Shown here one piece after another: positions 22,147 to 34,210 of a stretch of DNA of 64,000 nucleotides (its first letter is position 1; each line of letters begins with the position of its first letter). The stretch covers positions 186,001 to 250,000 of the forward strand of contig JARGSG010000042.1 in the NCBI GenBank assembly GCA_030374805.1, in the 5' to 3' direction. The notes under the pieces were generated by a model. It saw only the letters and a program-made list of their open reading frames with translations, was not told where the DNA came from and made no database searches. A program made the position numbers and the translations under genes. The DNA is from Gracilaria gracilis. Lineage: Eukaryota > Rhodophyta > Florideophyceae > Gracilariales > Gracilariaceae.

Positions 22147-23240
22147 ATGCTGAACAAGAAAGAAAGAGTAGCAGAACCAGTACAGTTCCCTCTCTCTCAC
22201 CTTCAATTGGCGCTTTCGGAAATGAATGAAGGAAAAGCGGGCGGTCCAGACCATGTCCAAATAGCTTTCCTAACACACCTGCCAGATGTGGGGATCGATG
22301 GTCTTCTAAAATTCGTTAACCGCACCTTTTATGAAGGGATAACTCCGGGAAAGTGGAGACTTTCTACTTTGGTCCCCATTCCCAAACCCGGTTCATGGGG
22401 CCGGTTCCGTCCCATCTCTCTGACGCCGGTCATATCGCGGGTAGCTGAGCCAATGGTCAACAGGGTTTTCATGCAATGGCTTGAACTCAAGTTGCAGCCT
22501 CACCAAGCAGGCTTCAGAATGGGCCGCAGCACCGAGGAGCATGTGGCAGGAATATGCTAGAGCATACGAAACGGCTGGGACATGAAGCAACAAACACTGT
22601 CAGCCTTCTGCGACTTTTCAAAAGCTTATGACTGCGTCTCCCATCAAAAGCTTTTGACAAAGCTTGGAAAGCTTGGCTGCCCACCATATCTGTGGCGATG
22701 GCTCCAAAGCTTTTTGATGGACCGGTGATGGAAATGCCGGTGGGGTTCAAACACAACGGCAGACACGCTTGTCGCAGAGGGTCTCCCACAGGGCGCCACA
22801 CTGTCATCAGACTTGTGGAAGAAGCAGAGAATGAAGCCAAAGTGAACCTATTCGCCGATGATACCGTCATTTCGGTGCCAGACGAAGCAACAAAAGAAGG
22901 TCAAGCGAAGTTCTAAAACGCTTTCGACGCACTGGTTGGGTACTGCGAAGACAACGATATCGTCATGAACCCCACCAAAACAGTAGTTGTTCCCTTCACA
23001 ACGAGGGCGTGGCGCACACGGTCAGAGAAGTACTCGCTTATGGTAGAGGGCCACAAATTCTTCCCAGCGATTGCAGAAAATTCCTCGGTGTTCTCATGGA
23101 CTCGAGGCTCAACTTCGCAAAACAGTTGCGAAGCGTGACCAACAAGTACAAGAGACGAAACAGGATAATGAATGCTCTTGCGGGAGGAACGTGAGAGTCA
23201 GACTGGAAGACAGTAGAGACGGTGCGGAAAGGGTTCAATG
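22147..23240 (+). pseudogene. LINE reverse transcriptase, broken
   Basis: RT blocks appear in order across several frames: MNEGKAGGPDHVQIAFL, LVPIPKPGSWGRFRPISLT, HQAGFRMGRSTEEHV, FSKAYDCVSH and the active site LFADDTVIS near 22850, whose catalytic Asp pair is intact. A thumb-like segment (FLGVLMDSRLNFAKQLR, about 23080) follows. Stops are scattered between the blocks. The enzyme would have primed reverse transcription at the nicked target. Confidence 0.8.
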
Positions 23241-24119
23241 AACCAGTCACTTTACGCGTGCGCAACGACGAGCCCTAAAGCACTCAACGCCAGCATATAA
23301 GGCCTGGAAAGGGCTCGACATGAAGCTTTGAGAGTGCGAACCGGATGTGTATCATCCACACCAATTGTCGCTCTGAGAGAGCTCGTTCCTATACCCCCTC
23401 TACAGTCTGTCGCACGAAGCAAAGGGGCTCTACTGTACGAAAAGGCTGTGAGAAATGCCTCCAAAACCCCTCACCAGCTCGCTTTAAACGCGATGGTGGT
23501 ACCGAGGGTACGGAAAAATCGTCCAGACTCAAGCATATGGCAGAAGAGCACCTTGCGACACTCGGAATCTTGCAAATTCCACGTTCATCTCTGCCTAAAG
23601 AGATCGGTCTTTCGCACCTTTGAGAGGTGACATTTTCATATACCGCCTGTACCAAAGACGACACAGAAGACGTTCAGCGACTAGCCACAGGGCTGCTTAT
23701 GAACGGACTCCCCCCTGAAGATTTTGATGTCTAGTATGAAGGCTCAGTTGGTGAATATGCCCACGCCGAAAGCAGGCCTTTGAACCCCACAAGAGCAGCT
23801 GTGGAATGGAAATAAGGATGCTACAATGGTTCAGTTCAGTATTTGGAAGAAGGTAGTAATAGCCCCCACATTGAGAACTATCAACGATCCGGCAGCTCCG
23901 ACCAAACATTCTTGTTACCTACGATGACCAATTTGAAATATGCTATGTATATGACAGCAACACAGGCACCGGCGTTGATAGCGACGGAGACCCCATCGGA
24001 TGATCTTTCTGACAACCACGACAGTAGGGGCTGGAGCATATCAGGTGTACGTCAAGAAGATCAAAACTTCCGAAGGAGTTATTCCTGCAGGGCTCGAAGT
24101 GTGCTTCTATACCGCATAA

Positions 24120-24781
24120 ATTAAAGCGATGATGGCTGGAATAGAAGCACTTTCTTCAGATGTCGAAGGCATTGTACGGATTTTTACGGACTCTCAAGCT
24201 ATTGTTTCTATGTTGCAAGGTAACCCCCGAAAGCAATCTGCACAAGCACAAGCTCTCCAGTACTTGTCAAGAAATTGGCAGCACGTGCTCGTGTTTTTGT
24301 TTCATGGGTGCCAAGCCATTGCGGCGTACCCGAAAACGAAAGCGTTGACGCCCTTGCGAAATCAGGTGTTGCCATAAGGATGTGTGAACTGCAATGTATC
24401 CCCAGTGATATGTTAAACGTTAAGGAAATGTTGCCATCACGTGCGAATAGTAAGCGCCTTCTTCCCGAGTGTCCAGTTTTTCTTGGGTATGAAGAAGCCT
24501 ATCGGAACGCCGAGGTTACTTTAGCACAATTCTACACCGGACACGTAACTCAATTGCATCCTGTAGCGTCCTATATGAACAAGCCGACAATGCATTGCAA
24601 TTGCGCTACAAACGCAAAGCGGGACCCTGAACACGTATTGTTTCGCTGTGCTTTGAACAAGCGCTCGAGGAGGGCGCTCATGGCTGGAACACCGCAGGAT
24701 GCAAAAACGTCCATTAAGTATCTTATTAGATATGACCCTCAGAAGCTCTTGGCCTTTTTAAAGAGAGAGAGGTTCCTCTGA
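24120..24781 (+). pseudogene. LINE RNase H and C-terminal Cys/His domain
   Basis: RNase H pieces include IRIFTDSQAIVSML, then VFVSWVPSHCGVPENESVD in a second frame, followed by DALAKSGVAI. A Cys-His arrangement follows (CNCATNAKRDPEHVLFRC), typical of the C-terminus of I/Jockey-like LINEs. The final frame ends with LLAFLKRERFL at 24781. Confidence 0.75.
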
Positions 24782-24842
24782 ATCTCTACTACAGTATCAG
24801 AATTAGGTACTGTTGTCCACAATAAAGAAGAAGAAAAAAGAA

Positions 24843-25356
24843 GAAGGAACAAATGATGGCGCCCATGGACATGTTGGATGTTGAAACCGTGTTGTCGTCG
24901 AAACAAAAATGCCGCCCGCTGCTTGGAGAGCAGCCTGAATTGATATCAGGGGAACGAGTGGCAAGGAAGGCGGAGGTGCTACTAGCACATTTCTATTCAA
25001 AACACGTACCCGAGCTGCACCGAGCTGCACCGACCGAGCTGCACCGAGCTGCACCGAGCTGCACCCAGTGGCATCATTTCTTGACAAGAAAGTAAAACGG
25101 TGCGAATGCGGGACGAGAGTGAAGAAGAATTGTGAGCATGTCGTTTTTCGTTGTTCTTTCCAAATTTATCACGACGAGAGCTCGTAAGAAATTTACCTCT
25201 AGCAACAGGATCGTCTTTAAAGAATTTGATACGACAGGAACCTCACGAGTTCTTAGCCTTCCTAAAAAGAACAAGCTTTATTTAAGAGCTTCACCGCAGT
25301 TTAGCAAATAGAGAATTGCTGTCCACAATAAGAAAGAAGAAGAAGAAAGAAGAAAC
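24843..25356 (+). mobile_element. second LINE 3' end in tandem
   Basis: This fragment carries another copy of the LINE C-terminal region (AEVLLAHFYSKHVPELHR aligns with the AEVTLAQFYTGHV region of the preceding element). It ends in a similar motif, gtccacaataagaaagaagaag, resembling the gtccacaataaagaagaag end of the element just before it. Two LINE 3' ends therefore lie head to tail about 500 bp apart. It is 5'-truncated and non-coding overall. Confidence 0.7.
25011..25064. repeat. 10-bp tandem repeat inside the LINE fragment
   Basis: Five copies of cgagctgcac, with a cgac spacer after the second copy. It expands the peptide ELHRAAP within the LINE C-terminal region, so it probably arose by slippage after insertion. 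Confidence 0.85.
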
Positions 25357-25477
25357 CAACCCTCAACATCTGAGAACTTGGTTTCGCCTTGTTGTTGGAA
25401 CACCCTGGTCGTATGCTGCCTGTCTGTTTTGTCGGTGTGCAGATGTTTATTTTGTATTCGCACTCACGTGTCTTTGT

Positions 25478-25580
25478 AATTTATATGTGTATACCTGTGT
25501 GTTTCTCTGTGTTTTTGTTTCTGTGTGTCTGTGTATGTGTGTCTGTGTTTGTGTCTGTGTCTGTGTGTCTGTGTGCCTGT

Positions 25581-25630
<50 letters not shown>
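25478..25630. repeat. GT-rich microsatellite
   Basis: Degenerate TGTGTCTG-type repeats pass into a pure (GT)n tract at about 25586-25630. Cys/Val ORFs on one strand and Thr/His ORFs on the other are products of the repeat. Confidence 0.95.
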
Positions 25631-25632
<2 letters not shown>

Positions 25633-26599
25633 GAGGTAAATTGGGAAGCTGAGAGTAGGCAGGGGCGCGAGTCGGACCAAAAGCCGGGAGCAGGATCAGG
25701 ATTGGTGGTGGAAGTGGCAGGGTTGACAATGAGGGTGGGAATGGGAGTCATGAGGTTTGCCAAGTACGACTCAAGCGGCAAAAGCCGTCCTTGATCTACG
25801 CATCTGGCGGGCGGGCCCGCCCCGCCCAGCGCCCGGCCTCTCCTGGGACTCTTGACTCCTCAAATCCACACGATATATACGAGGATCATTGACAATCTTC
25901 CGTTAGAACGGTATCATTACTTATATCCGTTTGCTAAAATCCATTTCACATAGTCCACATGTAATCGGTGTCCCAAAAAATCCGGTTCTGCTACTACTTG
26001 CAAAAACTACTGCTTTAAACCGTCGAAAAGGCAGAAGGTTTTTTGCTACGAACGTTGGTTTCCAGGTTAACTTTATATGTCTTCATTACGATTTTTCTTG
26101 ATTCGATCAGTACGTCTAACAAGTTTCTTTACAACCCTTTCTTTGGCGAAGGTGCTTGCTCAATATCAGCCGTTTATTTTAGGTACGCACAGACTGTATT
26201 TGTCCCGGACCGAAAAAAACAGCTATTAAATTAGGTAATTCTGGAGCGAAATCCGTCCGGTAACATCCTGATTTCGGCCTGTCCTAGGACACAGAGTGCC
26301 AATGCTCGTTCAAAAACTGTTAACCGCCGTAATAACAGCAGGGTCGTATTTGTGACTGACTGTTCTTGCCTCTTTCGTCAGAATGACTACGGTTATGCCT
26401 TCTCTAAGGATTTCAAACCTCGTCTCTGATTGTTTCTGGAAGAATGTGACTACCTATCGTTTCAAGTTTATGACTATTGACTTAGAAGAGCATGAAAATA
26501 GTCAGTCATAAATACGCCCCTGGATAACAGGCCCTCACCCAAAGAGGGAGGCAATCTAGGGGATTTATAATAGCTAAAGTGCCCGTTGTGGACCGGGAA
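25631..26599. other. no supported gene
   Basis: Mixed composition with only short ORFs. It contains the palindrome tgtcctaggaca at 26280-26291 in a context (ttcggcctgtcctaggacacag) matching the right end of the MITE-like element at 27.6 kb, probably a solo end of a related element. Confidence 0.5.
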
Positions 26600-27505
26600 C
26601 ATGTCGACGGGGTTGATGCTTAGGGATGTGGGCTAGTGACGGGTGATGGTTTAGCCCATAGCTCCAGGAATAGTGGTAATGGAGGTCATTGGAATGAAGC
26701 GCATGGTGCCCAGACGAACGAGTGCGGCTTAGATGATGTTGATGGCTGCAGCAGTAGTTGTTCCACAGTTCTGGAGGGCATATTGCGAGGAAGTGGGGCG
26801 GAAACGTAGGCGGGAACGTAGGCTGGTGTGACAGAGAGAGAGATGGTGTTGATACGCGTGGCGTTCAGAAGACGAAGGACAACTTATAGGATTTGCATTG
26901 CAGCGCGTCTCGCGAGGGTGGGAATGAACCCAATCTTCTCCCCTTGGCTAGAAAAGTAGTCGAGGATTGTTGAGGCCTGTGTTATGGGGACTAGAAGATG
27001 GCCATTATCTGCATAGAATAGGTTCAGCACTGGTTGGAACTGAGATCTATTGGATATCAAGGATCAGGGGGTGTAATGGCAATGCCAACAACAGAAGACT
27101 GAGTGGTTCGCCTGGATGCGGGCCGGTGCGAATTGTGACAACAAAATCACCGAGCCTTAAAGGTATCGGAGAACCATAGCTCTAATTGATGTACCGTGCG
27201 ATGCAAAGGCAGTGCTTTGTGACTTCTGTTAAGAGACATTGTCTTTCTATTGCGTTAAACGCTTTGCGGGCGTCGATACTGATGATAACAAGGTCTTGTT
27301 GCCTTAGTTTGTTGGCTGCGGCGCGGAGTAAGTGCACTACAGCTTCTGTACCGCATGGTATTCCCACGGCAAATTGGTGTGGCCGCAGATAGGCCAGAAA
27401 GTCAGGATCGTGGGACATGCGAACTGCTAGCACGCCAGCGATGAATCGTCCCCAAACGAGCCCGATGGAGAGAGGTCTGACCATGGTCGGGTCCTTATTG
27501 GGGAT
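26600..27505 (-). pseudogene. retroelement reverse transcriptase, decayed
   Basis: Minus-strand RT blocks occur in order. RPLSIGLVWGRFIAGVLA and RPHQFAVGIPCGTEAVVHLL precede VIISIDARKAFNAIER (first catalytic Asp). After frame changes come LSLLLLALPLHPLI and the active-site block NLFYADNGHLLVPI near 27010. The second Asp of the YxDD box is Asn (AAT), which would abolish polymerase activity. The family is a non-LTR-type RT different from the LINEs on either side. It may belong to the same retroelement as the minus-strand pieces at 36.0-36.3 and 55.6-56.8 kb, but that is inference. Confidence 0.65.
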
Positions 27506-27556
27506 TCCAAGTGTACCGGTAGCAAACCACTGTTAGGGGTAAGTAAATTTAGTCTA

Positions 27557-27695
27557 TGTCCTAGGACACGGTAAATTCAGGTTTCATGTTTGTGCGCTTT
27601 GCGGCGAGACACTCCCTGAAAAAACAATAGTAAATTAGGATTCCCACGCACGAGTGCCACAAACATGAAACCTGGTTTCGGTCTGTCCTAGGACA
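27557..27695. mobile_element. 139-bp MITE-like foldback element
   Basis: It begins and ends with the 12-bp palindrome tgtcctaggaca. Inverted repeats extend inwards for about 40 bp (left ...caggtttcatgtttgtg, right cacaaacatgaaacctgg...). No coding capacity. A third copy of the terminal motif lies at 26280-26291. Confidence 0.75.
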
Positions 27696-28940
27696 CAGAC
27701 CGCCTCTCTTTCTCTCTATTTATGAAACGCATACGTTCATTTCTCGTACGCGGGGGTATGTCAAGAAGCCCAACAACCTATAAAACGTATCTCTACACCG
27801 TGGCCACATACCACAAATTAATAGCCGTGCTACACTCATGGCCCTATAACATGGTACAAATAAAGTATTGGGCTTCTAAGCTGTTTTCGACGGCAGAAAC
27901 GTTTCGTTTGCGACGTTTATCGCCTTGATCGCCGCATAAGGTGTACACCTTGAGAAGGGGCTCTGCATGTACCGCTTTTGCCACCAAGAGACCATTGACG
28001 ACGCCCTTTCCACCCAACCCTGATAACAACGGCGAGATCGGTGAAAAAACCGGAGCGTAACCTGATCATCATCCGACCCAAGCGTGGTCCTTCCCACAAA
28101 ACCCTGGAAACCCCCTGTCCAGAGGCTCCTTTAAAGCTCGAAACAGGCTCGTGACCGACCGCGTGCGTGCAGTTAGGCAGTGGCTTTTTCACGACGTACC
28201 ATCCAGGCGCGCGATGGCCACTGGCAAGCTAACCGATCGCTTGGACGAGGGTAACGACCTCCCGGGTCGCATGCCTCCACAGCTCACAAACTATTATCAA
28301 AGCGCTGTGATACCAGGCTGTCCACCAAAGCAACACTTGTTGATCTCAATAAGAAACGCCGATATCCAAAATGCTCACAGGAGCTTCGAGCGAGAAACAA
28401 CGTGGACACTGACACGGGTCAGATGCTTTAGCAGTGTAGTATAGTTTACTGTGCGACACTAGTTTCTGTTCGTGAAGAACACGGGCCCAGCTAGGGCGTG
28501 TTATTCTTATCTCTGAACCACTACGACCGCGTAGCGCAACATAGTTAGCGATACAATGTGTATAGATGAAACAAATATATGTTGACGTTTGTCGATATTG
28601 ATGTTTTTCGGCAGAGCACAACTCTCAACACCGGGCCCCATAAAAAGAGGAAGGCAATTTCATGACCTCAAACGAGCTGAAGTGCACGGTGTGGAGGGAA
28701 CATGTTTACATGGATGTGGATTAGGGATGAGGCTGCGACGGGTATTGCGAAAACTCCCTCTGCTTAAGGTTGCTGGGGCAATTGGACGGGATTTTGCTAA
28801 GCTTTGTTTTGATCCAACGACACTCACTTTCGTGTACTCACTGCATTGGCAGTACGAGGTACGGGGGAGGACCAGTTCAAAGCAGGTTGTTAACAATGGG
28901 CTAAGAGTTGCATGGAATGACGAAAAGCTTTTATTTAGAA
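27696..28940. other. no clearly supported gene
   Basis: Short overlapping ORFs on both strands. Minus-strand pieces between 27876 and 28192 could be the region upstream of the decayed RT at 26.6-27.5 kb, but I could not match them to a motif. The 3' end of the methyltransferase-SET pseudogene lies at 28941. Confidence 0.4.
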
Positions 28941-30271
28941 CTAGGTGGTAGCAGTGACAAAATCATGCTTGTCGTAGTTGGCAAAGAGTTCATCGCCCGG
29001 ATTAATAGTGCTGGTGGCGAATACCGTAACAACAGAATGATTGAAGAGGCTTTGCGGGTCAGTAACATGTCCATTAGGAACGCTAAATTCCACGTTCGGT
29101 GTACGACATCTCATTTTCTGGAAGTGCTCATCGTCCTTACAAGCATGAAACTCTTCATCAAGTTGGTGATAATCATAATAGTTGATGTAGGCCCCGATAC
29201 AAAAATTGTAACGGACGATATAGACGCATTTAATACCGGTTTCCATTTCCTTCACATGCCGGAAGGCAGGACCTTGGCAGTGAACTTGAATTACGTATTC
29301 TGCAAAGCCCGAGCACTTAGCGGCAAGTACACCATCGCCATATACGTGATTGCAAGATGCGGAAGAAGTTGGTGAACTGTGTCGAACGTTAAGGTTGTGA
29401 TATACCAGGGTTCCATAGTAAGAACACACCTTTTTCCTTTTGACGAAGGTTTTGCTTGCAAATACACCCTTACCAGCGAAGAGATTCTTGATAGAACTCC
29501 GTGCAACAAATAAGTTGTGAGCTGCGCCGTCGATGACCAGCAGGTTTTGCAAATCGACTTGCTGGAGAAGACCTTGAAAAGGTCTAGGCCAGGCTTGGAA
29601 CGGAGAGCCTGTTACAGTCTTGATAGACGAAGAACCCTCCCACAACGAGCTCAATGACGTGAGTTTGTGGGATGGAAAGTTCTGGTAAGGGGGATATTCA
29701 GAAGGGTGTCTCCATCGTTTATTCGTAGCAGGCAATGCTGCTGTTCTCATGTTGCGGATGGGGAGGATTCCGGGGAAAGTAGCACCTTGAACGTTCGCAG
29801 AAACCAGTCGGCTAACGATTTTTGAGCAGACGTCAAACATGACAGGGGAGGTGTGAATGCTATTCATGCGGGAGGCAATCGTTTTCGCAAAAGCAAGTTT
29901 GACATTCATCTGTGCTGCTGCATGGCAAAAGCTGTGCTTCTCACAACCGAAGAATCGACGAGGTGGAGGAATTGTAAAGGCTGCTATAGCTGCTGAGAAA
30001 GTCCCAGCAAAAAAGTCCACCACAATATCATCTGGCTGGGTGTATCGGGAAATGAGTTCCTGGGGCAAAGCAATAGGCTTCTGCTCCGGGCGGAGGACCT
30101 TTGCCATCCTGCGAGAGCCGTTCGCTGCACTGTGGGGTTCAGGGCCGATTGGAACTCGTAAGGGCACATGCGATCCGCCTTCTAGTGGCGTGCCTGACTT
30201 CCCTCTTGGGAAGCGAAACAGATCTGCACTAGGGTCTCCAAAGGGGGCCAACATTTCTCGAGCTGAAGAAG

Positions 30272-30991
30272 ATGAAAAAATCAAAAAACAACAACGTACG
30301 AAGGGAGCTGAAGTTGCTGCAACTTAACTGTCGCGGCATTCTGGCGACAAGGAAACGGGCCGAGATCGTGCGTCTGGCACATAAATGGAAAGTGGATATT
30401 CTTTGCCTCCAAGAAACACACATGAGAAAGGGAGAAGCGAGTCCCAAGATCCAAGGGTTCAAGCTTGTGGGCCGGTGTGATAGAGAGTCAAGTTTCTTGG
30501 AGAATGGAGGGCGCGGTGGGAGTGTAGCAACATATCAAAGAAACGATATGACTGTCGACTTGGTCACAGATCAGCGCATATAAAGTGGTATAGAGCGTGT
30601 AACAGTACTGGTGAGGTCTCCAAAAGGGCTTTTGTCCGTGGCAAACGTATATGTGCCTCCCCAACTAAAAGGGATCAAGTGGTGTACGGAGCTAGAAAAT
30701 CAGGATAGGGTGGTAACGGATTGCAATATATGTGGGTCTTGGTTTCCTGCACGGGTGGAAGCAGCTGGAATTGAGTTTGAAAGCTATCTGGAAAGCACAG
30801 AACGCGTGGGTTTAAATTTAGATGGAGTTTCTACACGCACAGATCCTTCACACGGAACAACCAGTGCTATTGATGTGGCCGCAATACCGGAAAAGTGGTT
30901 TCCTCTCTGCACATGGGGGGCTGCTGACCAACCTTTCTCAGATCATCATCCTTGCATGGTACAGTTAATATTGGGGCTTTGTCAGTTGTGA
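30272..30991 (+). pseudogene. LINE AP-type endonuclease
   Basis: The frame opens with ELKLLQLNCRGILATRKR, then VDILCLQETHM (catalytic Glu), and ends with a block containing SDHHPCMVQL, the SDH signature of AP endonucleases. A stop at 30581-30583 and a frame change around 30590 separate the halves, and the expected middle is shortened. It would nick target DNA to prime reverse transcription. Confidence 0.75.
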
Positions 30992-31014
30992 AGCACAGAA
31001 GGAAACGGTGGAGC

Positions 31015-32700
31015 ATTTCTAAAGCAGATTGGGAGAAGTTCGAACAACAAGTAGAAGATAGATTGTGTATGTCAGAAGAAAATATGTTACCACCAACTTG
31101 CGATCAACAGTATCAGTCATTTCAAATGGCAATTATGGAAGCTGCAACGGAATCGATACCGTTTGAAAGACGCAAACGAGAAGCACCTTGGTGGAGCCCG
31201 GAAGCAGCTGAAGTGGTCCAGATAAGGTCTGAAATGTGGATGGAATACAGAAAAAAACAAATGAGACGAACAGAGTACAACTGCAGCAGGCAAGAGAACA
31301 TGCACGGGTGGTAATAGAAAAGGTTAAGAGAGAAACTTGGAAGAGTATGGTCAGTGCATTAAACCCCTGAGATGAAGACGCCAAACTCTGGCGCGTAACA
31401 AAAGCTATGGATACGAGCGGGTTGATGCCTCGTACTTTATGTGCTCCTGGAGGAGAAGTGTGGTTAGATTGGAGAAGAGCGAAGTGGTTTGCAAAGTCAG
31501 AGATCAGGCATCATAACTCAGATAAAACGATAAGGAATGAGTACCGAATGGCTTTAAATCGTTATCATGAGAGATCACAGAGGGTCGAACATGGTGCGGA
31601 AAACCAATTCCATATGCGCCACTTGGAAAATATCTTGAATGAAATGAATCCTCGCAAAGTGTCTGGTCCAGATGAAGTACAGGTAGCTTTCTTGCAGCAT
31701 TTGGAAAGGAGTTTATCCTTCGTCTGATTAACAGAAGCTACAAAGAGGCTAGAACGCCGTCCATGTGGCGCTTATCACCATTGATTTCCATACCTAAGCC
31801 CGGTGTTAGAGGGAAGTTCCGTCCTATATCGTTAACATCTGTGATTGCTCGCCTTGCTGAGCGTATTTTGAATAGGATTCTTATGCGTTGGCTAGGGCCA
31901 AAACTTCCGGCCTGTCAAGCTGGATTTCGAATGAACAGGACCACTGATGAACAGGTGGTTGCTTTATCAGAGGAGATAACAGATGGGTGAAACAAAAGAA
32001 GGCAGAATTTAGCAACGTTCTGTGATTTTTCTAAAGCCTATGACTGCGTTCAGCACCAACGGCTTATGGTCAAACTAGCAAGAACGATTGCCCCGTGCAA
32101 TTATGGAAATGGTTACGTTCATTTGTCATGGATAGAAGATGGACTTGCAGATCGAATACGGCCGACACCTCAAGAATGCTGGTTCCTCAAGGCCTCCCGC
32201 AGGGAGGTACTCTGTCTCCAGGTCGTTGGGTGGCGTACATTGCAGACCTTCCATACAGTGTCAAAGGGGAAAATCAAGAGATCTCGTTAAGTTTATTTGC
32301 TGACAACGTGACGATGTGGGCTACACAAAGCAAACTGGATATATGCAAGAATCGATTACAAGCAGCAATGATGAGGTTGGAGCAATATTGTTTGGAAAAC
32401 AGTATTAAGCTTAACCTAAGAAAGACGATGGTGGTACCTTTCACTTATGCTCGATGAAAGAAAGACAAACACAAGTATTGGATTCAAGTGGGGGGTCAGT
32501 GGATAGAACCCGTAGAAAGCGCCATATTTCTGGGTGTACAAATGAATTCTCGCCTAAACTTTCATCATCATTTGCGCAAGGTGGCAGCAAAATACCGCGC
32601 CAGGTGCCGAATATTGCGTAGACTAACATCCAAAACTTGGGGAGCGGAATGGAACACAATGGACACATTTAGAGTAGGATTTGTGGGGCCATTGGCTTAA
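31015..32700 (+). pseudogene. LINE reverse transcriptase with mutated active site
   Basis: The linker (EAPWWSPEAAEVVQ) is followed by RT blocks: NPRKVSGPDEVQVAFL, SIPKPGVRGKFRPISLT, CQAGFRMNRTTDEQV, DFSKAYDCVQHQ, VPQGLPQGGTLSPG and LFADNVTMW at about 32295. The active-site pair is Asp-Asn instead of Asp-Asp (GAC AAC), so polymerase activity should be lost. A thumb block (FLGVQMNSRLNFHHHLRK) follows at about 32530. Several stops interrupt the chain. Confidence 0.8.
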
Positions 32701-33302
32701 TATGCAGCAAGTATCGTGACTCCAAACGCTTTGTCGTGTGCCGTAGAAGAAGTGGAAAGGGCCAAAAATGAAGCATCACGGATTCAAACAGGATGTACCA
32801 AGTCATCGCCGATTCACCGCTTGCGATGTTTGATCGACCAACCTAGTCTATACAGAGTGGCTGTGACGCAGGCAGCGAAGTTATATGAGAAAGTGATGCG
32901 CAGTCAGTCACAAACTCTAATAACCCTGGCACTCAAACGTGAGTCTCAGACCCGTATCAAGAAATCAAGATCAACCTTCAATAAGGCTGCAAAGGGTCAC
33001 CTGTCACACGTCGGTCTTTTACAAATACCAAGAGCACCATTGCCAAGTGAGCCAGGGCTGATTCCACACAAGCGCTAAACTTTCACTATACACCGTGCTC
33101 AAAATAGGAACCATTACCAGACCAGAAAAAGAAGGCCTTGATGGTTCTGCAATCCCTCCCAAAAGCAGACTGTGAAATATGGACCGATGGTTCTGTTGGT
33201 ACCCCTGCGTGGCTCAAAGAAGTTCGACCTGTAAGAGTGGCTGTCTAATGGAATGAGGGTTGGTACGCTGGCACTATCCAATACAGTGATGAGTATGACG
33301 CT

Positions 33303-34210
33303 ATGGGTTCGCACCTACAAGAATTTTTGGTTTCCCATGGAATGATGCCAGAGATAACGATCCACTACGATGACGGCAAGAATATTGCTTACAACTTTCA
33401 TGGAACCAGTGATATAGTAGATAAGGACAAAGATGTTTTACGAATGAAGCCATTGAAGCTGAATGCTGTTGGAGGAAGTGCTTATGCAATTTGGTGGGAC
33501 AACGAAACTGTTACTATAACCGGAATACATCCGGCCGGTGTTGGAGTGTCTTCGTTCATCTCTGAAGCGATAGCGTTAACGCACGCTGCTCGTTGTGTGC
33601 TGGAAAGAATTCAAGCGGGTTGGAGAGGTAGATTCAGGTTTGTGACCGATTCGCGGAGTGTGCTGGAGAATCTATATTCGCCTGTACGCAATCAATCTTT
33701 CTATGTACAACAGTTGTCAGAGATTATGTGCGAGATAGCAAAGTTTAATGCGGTCGACGTGATTTGGGTTCCCAGTCATTGCGAATTAACGCGAAGTGAC
33801 GTGGTCGATAATCTCGCAAAGCAGGCTCTTGATTCACCAATTGCAGAACAGTTAGAAGTTCCTATTGACTTCTCCGAAGTACGACGAAGAGTGTCAACAA
33901 AACACAAGCGAGATCCTTTGATACGAGTTATACCGGAAGAACTACAATATTCAGTGTCACAGAGAGAAGCAGAGGTGGTTCTTTCGCAGTTGTTTGTTGG
34001 ACATTTTCCATGGCTACCCCCACCCATTTGGAATGCATTTGTTTGGAAAGAGGTTAGTGTGGGACTGCCGTCTTGGAATTTTAAATCATGTTGAACATTA
34101 TGTACTGAGATGTCCAAAAAGAACGCTCAGTAGACGTCTTTGTCTACCGCCGCTTCGTGAACGCCGGAATCTTGTTGTTGCTGATATCATCCGAAATGGC
34201 CTGAGAAAGT
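33303..34210 (+). pseudogene. LINE RNase H and C-terminal domain
   Basis: A 263-codon frame holds RNase H features: EAIALTHAARCVLE, FVTDSRSVLENL, VIWVPSHCELTRSDVVDN and LAKQALD. A frame change near 34050 leads into GILNHVEHYVLRCPKRTLS, a Cys/His-type C-terminus. The segment matches the 13.9-15.1 kb copy closely. Confidence 0.8.

Larger units (their letters stand above)
21560..24842 (+). mobile_element. LINE, 5'-truncated and heavily mutated
   Basis: It starts inside the linker between endonuclease and RT (KRADWEAYKRIVAEEL, about 21590) and runs through RT, RNase H and a C-terminal Cys/His region to a GAA-rich tail at about 24820-24842. It is the same superfamily as the LINE at 30.27-34.31 kb but clearly a diverged lineage with a different 3' end. 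Multiple stops and frame changes show it is dead. It interrupts the minus-strand unknown gene on its left. Confidence 0.8.

Noticed and set aside
25316..25781. Cys/Val-rich and Thr/His-rich ORFs
   Set aside because: Direct translations of the GT microsatellite.
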